Shown one piece after another: positions 60,217 to 64,000 of a stretch of DNA of 64,000 bases. The DNA is from Zonotrichia leucophrys gambelii (taxonomy: Eukaryota > Chordata > Aves > Passeriformes > Passerellidae), in assembly GCF_028769735.1 (NCBI RefSeq), contig NC_088170.1, forward strand, positions 57,197,585-57,261,584, written 5' to 3'. The notes under the pieces are model-generated. The model made no database searches. It saw nothing but the letters and a program-made list of their open reading frames with translations, and was not told the origin of the DNA. Numbering within the stretch: the first letter of the stretch is position 1; every line of letters begins with the position of its first letter. A program made the position numbers and the translations under genes.

Positions 60217-63200
60217 CTGTTTTTAAAGTTAAATATACAATGTTAATTCATAGTTGTTAGCATCTGCCAAATATTTTGATATTACTCACTGTGACAAGCA
60301 ATCTGCTTCCTCAAAGTGTCCTTCAATACAGCCAAATATTTTTCCTGATTGAGGGAATGCCAAAAGCTGGACAGAGATTCAGATATTTCAGTAGTACCTA
60401 CCATTCCAGAGCAGACCAGAACTCTCACAAAATGATGAAGCTGATTTCTTTTCAGAACAACAACAGTGGGAAAACAACTCACTTCTGTTCAGTGGGCTGA
60501 GACTTCATTGGGAGAGCCAATGAGCAGGACAGGGGCCAGGCCCAGGAGAGGGAACACAGAGAAAAAACACTGTGCTCTAGGATCTAAAGCATTTGTGAAA
60601 ATCCTTGGATTTGGTCTCCTACAGCTTTCACAGATTTACATTTGAAATTGTTTGCAAGACAAACACAGAGCAACAGTCATGCATTACTGTAGATTTTAGC
60701 TGCCTCTCCTGAATGGATGGAAAACCTATGGAACCCAGTCCATTTTATTTAATGCACTAAAATAGTTTTGGATTCTGATCCTGTTCTCCAGAATGCTCAC
60801 AGTCCCGTCTGCCTGGCATCACTTGCCTTCTCTTGGGAAGAGATCTCTATTCCACTGTGCTAATGAAAATATTAGCTAATGAAAATATTAGCTAATGAAA
60901 ATATTGAATAGCACCTAGAAAAGAAGAGAGATCCTTCCCAACTCAGGAATCTCCTTTCATACAGCATAAAATCACTGACAATTTAAATAGGTTTTCAATC
61001 ATCTGTAAGTCTCTTCCTGAGGAAATAATTAATGGATCCTAGTTCTGATAAGAACATCACATACACAAAAAATCCACATCTCAAATCCTCCTAAAGTCAA
61101 AGTACCTTGTACCTCCTGACTTCTGCTACTCCTCTGCCCCTCTAACAGCCCTGCTACCTTGTCAGAGATGGTAACTGGTCTGATTTTCACGCATTTTTGA
61201 CAAATTCACACTGCTTATTGCATATTTACATATTATTCTCTAAAGATGTATACACTTCTTGTTTAAAAATTCCTTTCCTTTTGATGGGCTTTGCAGCTGC
61301 CCCTGTCTAAAGCCAGGTCTCTGTGGAACACTGGCTGGAGCAGAGTGGCTCAGTGTCAGTGCCCTGCTCCACACCCTGGCTGCTTGGGGCACAGGCACAC
61401 ACTGCACCCAGCTCAGGCTTACAGAAAGCCCCCAAATAAGTAAAGATCACTTGGCAATAAAAAGACACCTACTGAGTGCTCGGATTTCTAAAATATTGCA
61501 AACTTAGGGGAGTACATGGAACTTAAGAAAAAAATGTTCTTGAAGGCATATCTTGGGCTCTGCTTGAAAGAAACCTCAATTTGTTCAGAGGTTTTTTTTT
61601 CTGTCCAGAACAGTAGCTCTTTTGGACACCTTAATCTTGGTCATTACTGCATTGTGACATAATACTTTTAAATGTTTAAAGCAGATTATGGTTTTTGATG
61701 AATTACCTTGTCCTAAAGTTTTTGAAATATAAAACATGAGTTTTTCTTGTCATCTCAATAGGCTCTCTGTATTTTCAATTCAACTGTAATAAAACTGTAA
61801 TAGTAATAAAATACATTTTGTTGTGGGAGATTGTAGGACAAAAAGCTGATCAAGAAATTATGAATAAAGAAGAATCAATCATATTTGTACATGGAAAGAT
61901 GATTCTCACCCTTTAACTCAGCACAATTTTCTCTTGCAATTATAGTAACCACTAGCACAAATTCAGCACACAAATGAACTTTCCTATTTTGAAATTATAA
62001 GCCATTAAAGCATGCTGTCATCTATCACAGGTCTTTAATTCCATCTACTGCTTCCTCTGGTTAGATGCTTGCCTCTTTTCTGTCACATTCCCCCCCCTGA
62101 TTAGCCATTAAACACATCTGTCCCTTCCACTAATGGATTACCACCTCACAGTCTTTTTTGGACACCTGAGGTATCAATACCTCTGCTTTATGGAGTGAAA
62201 GCCTCCAAGACACCAAATACACTTCAAATAATCTACTGGGATGTTGTTCATGTTTGTTACCTGAAATGAACCCCTAAATGTTCCAAATGGAATGAAATGT
62301 CCACATGAAACAGCTATTGCTTGGAGACTCCCTGCCTGGGTACTGTCGTTCTCATGGTGAGGACTCTGAGCTCATAAGAACTTCACTAATGCAGGAGTTT
62401 TTTAGTTTTCCTTTGTATTTTTTACAAGTAAGAGGCAAGGTTGATGTAAACTTCCACCATCCATACACTGAAAATTCTGTTTCATTTCTCTTTCTCAAAA
62501 CCCCACATTTCTCCTCCTCTTAGCATCTGGATCACTTCCTCTACTTGGGCAGATCCACTACTAAAGCCCTTAATATTACTTAGAAATAGTAAGAAATACG
62601 CATTGAGTAAGAGCAGTGAAAAATAGTAACCAGAATTAACTAGTAGTAGTAAGAATCACTTTTAACCCATTTTAGGATCTAGCTATGGCAACATTAACAA
62701 GTGATGGGGCTAGGATGCCAGCAGGGGCAGTGGGAAGGGAAACATCTCCTGATGCCTACCCTACTTACATGCATTTGAGAGGTTTTATTTCCTAGTAATC
62801 CAGTAAACTCTGGTTCTGCTGACTAAGCTCCCATCAGTGTCTGTAACAAACCTCTCAGCTCAGTTTCATCTGACAAAAGCCTCTGCTGGTGCATCTGAGA
62901 CTGACCTACAGCTCTAACCAAAGCAAATTTGGAAATTTGCCAATGTGGACATGGCCCTCATAGAGTACAGGTATGCTGGTAAGGGTCAAAAAGGCAGCTT
63001 TAATGACACTAGAGTAATTCTGTATTAGCAGAGATTAGCTAATACTAATGCCAAAATCAACTTGGGCATTTCCAATATTAACACAAACTACATTATATTA
63101 AACCACATACTAAAAAAGACCTAAAATAAATACTTTAAATAGCATATCACTAATTGTAATTTATGAGTACCTATGCTCTCTAATTTTATCCAGTAAAATG

Positions 63201-64000
63201 GCATTGCCAAGTAGAAAGAGGAAGGATACTTCTTTTAAAATGTATCAGTTAATCATTATGCTGAGTAAGCAAAGCAGATTTTTTTTCAAGTACCCTTTCC
63301 ATGCTTGAATGGTCTGCACTTTGGTGTAATCTCAGTTTAATTTGCAAAAAATGTCTTACCCTTTAACCAGAGTGTTTTTAAGCTAAAGGGGAGAAAAAAG
63401 AACATTACACAGTCTATGACAGCCTGCACCAATGAAATGAAATTGTGGCAGAGCTTCAGGCTTTCATATGTATTGTTTGCACTCCTTTTGCTCAAGTCTT
63501 TGCATAAAGCATTCTGAAGTAGAAAATTAACCAAAAGCAGGTATAAAACTGATTAGAAGATCAGGATAGGGAAACTAAACCTCAGCGGGATTCCTGCTTC
63601 TTCTAAAAGAGAAAAAATTACTTGTTCCAAAAATCTGAGTTTAATTTTCGAAGTGGCTTTTCAGTCTGCATTTATTAATCTCAGTTTTGCACCTGCTTCT
63701 GCACTCCACCATCTCCATCTCTGTTTTCTCTGTGCAATTTGTGGACACAGATGTGAGTTTCATAGAGAGCATGCAGATCCAAGTGCTAAATTGGAAAAAA
63801 CACCCCAAATGCTAGGGATCATTGGACTCTCTGTATGAGGCCTTTTAGCATTCTGGATCAGAATACAGATTTCATTGATTTCATTCAAATACAGTAAATA
63901 CAGGTATGTGACTCTCATTTTTGAAATAAAAAAGAACTATATATTTGCCTAAGACTAAAACTTTTCAGAATTCTTCTTTCTTAAGTTTGTCTTTTTCACC
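60217..64000 (-). other. GH31 intron running off the right edge
   Basis: I searched for the expected upstream exon (family pattern RYxLLPYLYTL...RPLxHE with a donor after GA) and did not find it, so this 3.8 kb is taken as intron. It contains a three-copy 16-bp tandem repeat (60,859-60,906). A GC-richer patch at 61,290-61,430 is unidentified. Confidence 0.6.
60859..60906. repeat. Three-copy 16-bp tandem repeat
   Basis: Three consecutive units of GCTAATGAAAATATTA. The third ends in G instead of A. Confidence 0.9.

Noticed and set aside
1..64000. tRNA, rRNA, CRISPR arrays, bacterial operons or phage
   Set aside because: Nothing of this kind was seen. The window has the structure of vertebrate chromosomal DNA.

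Overview
The window is vertebrate nuclear DNA, most likely from a bird and probably a songbird. The sequence shows long introns with GT-AG splicing, one strong CpG-island promoter and many CR1 LINE 3'-end fragments (the ATTCTATGATTCT end motif and the usual CR1 body). It also shows LTR fragments of the kind common in passerine genomes. No prokaryotic gene structure, operon or CRISPR array is present. Very few of the open reading frames are real. The coding content is a handful of short exons found by reading splice sites and protein motifs.

Region 1 (about 1-21,420) is the 5' part of CPNE8 (copine-8) on the minus strand. Exon 1 is 20,406-20,482 inside a CpG island (about 19,900-21,420). Exon 2 is 6,904-6,944. 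Intron 1 is about 13.5 kb, and intron 2 runs off the left edge. The introns hold CR1 fragments, a solo LTR with a 5-bp target-site duplication (9,464-9,859), an ERV-like block (about 14,170-15,860) and an exon-like open segment on the plus strand at 4,138-4,245.

Region 2 (about 21,420-46,420) is intergenic, with no convincing exon. It contains an inverted pair of related LTR fragments (26,246-26,412 and about 29,250-29,800), a second copy of an unclassified dispersed repeat (34,154-34,381; the first is 13,861-14,098), a 16-bp GC-rich minisatellite with a 64-bp higher-order pattern (35,778-35,984) and a perfect (GGAA)21 microsatellite (39,523-39,606).

Region 3 (about 46,420-64,000) is the 3' part of a glycoside hydrolase family 31 alpha-glucosidase gene, also on the minus strand. 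It resembles lysosomal acid alpha-glucosidase (GAA) and the maltase-glucoamylase/sucrase-isomaltase group. Seven exons join in one frame from 60,216 down to a stop at 46,536, giving 209 residues and a poly(A) signal at 46,444-46,449. One intron has a GC-AG donor. The exons carrying the catalytic residues must lie beyond the right edge.

The two genes lie in the same direction (the GH31 gene, then CPNE8, reading along the minus strand) and need not be functionally linked. I found no previously undescribed biological system. The most checkable points are the exon reconstructions, the GC-AG intron, the duplicated promoter segment and the repeat structures.
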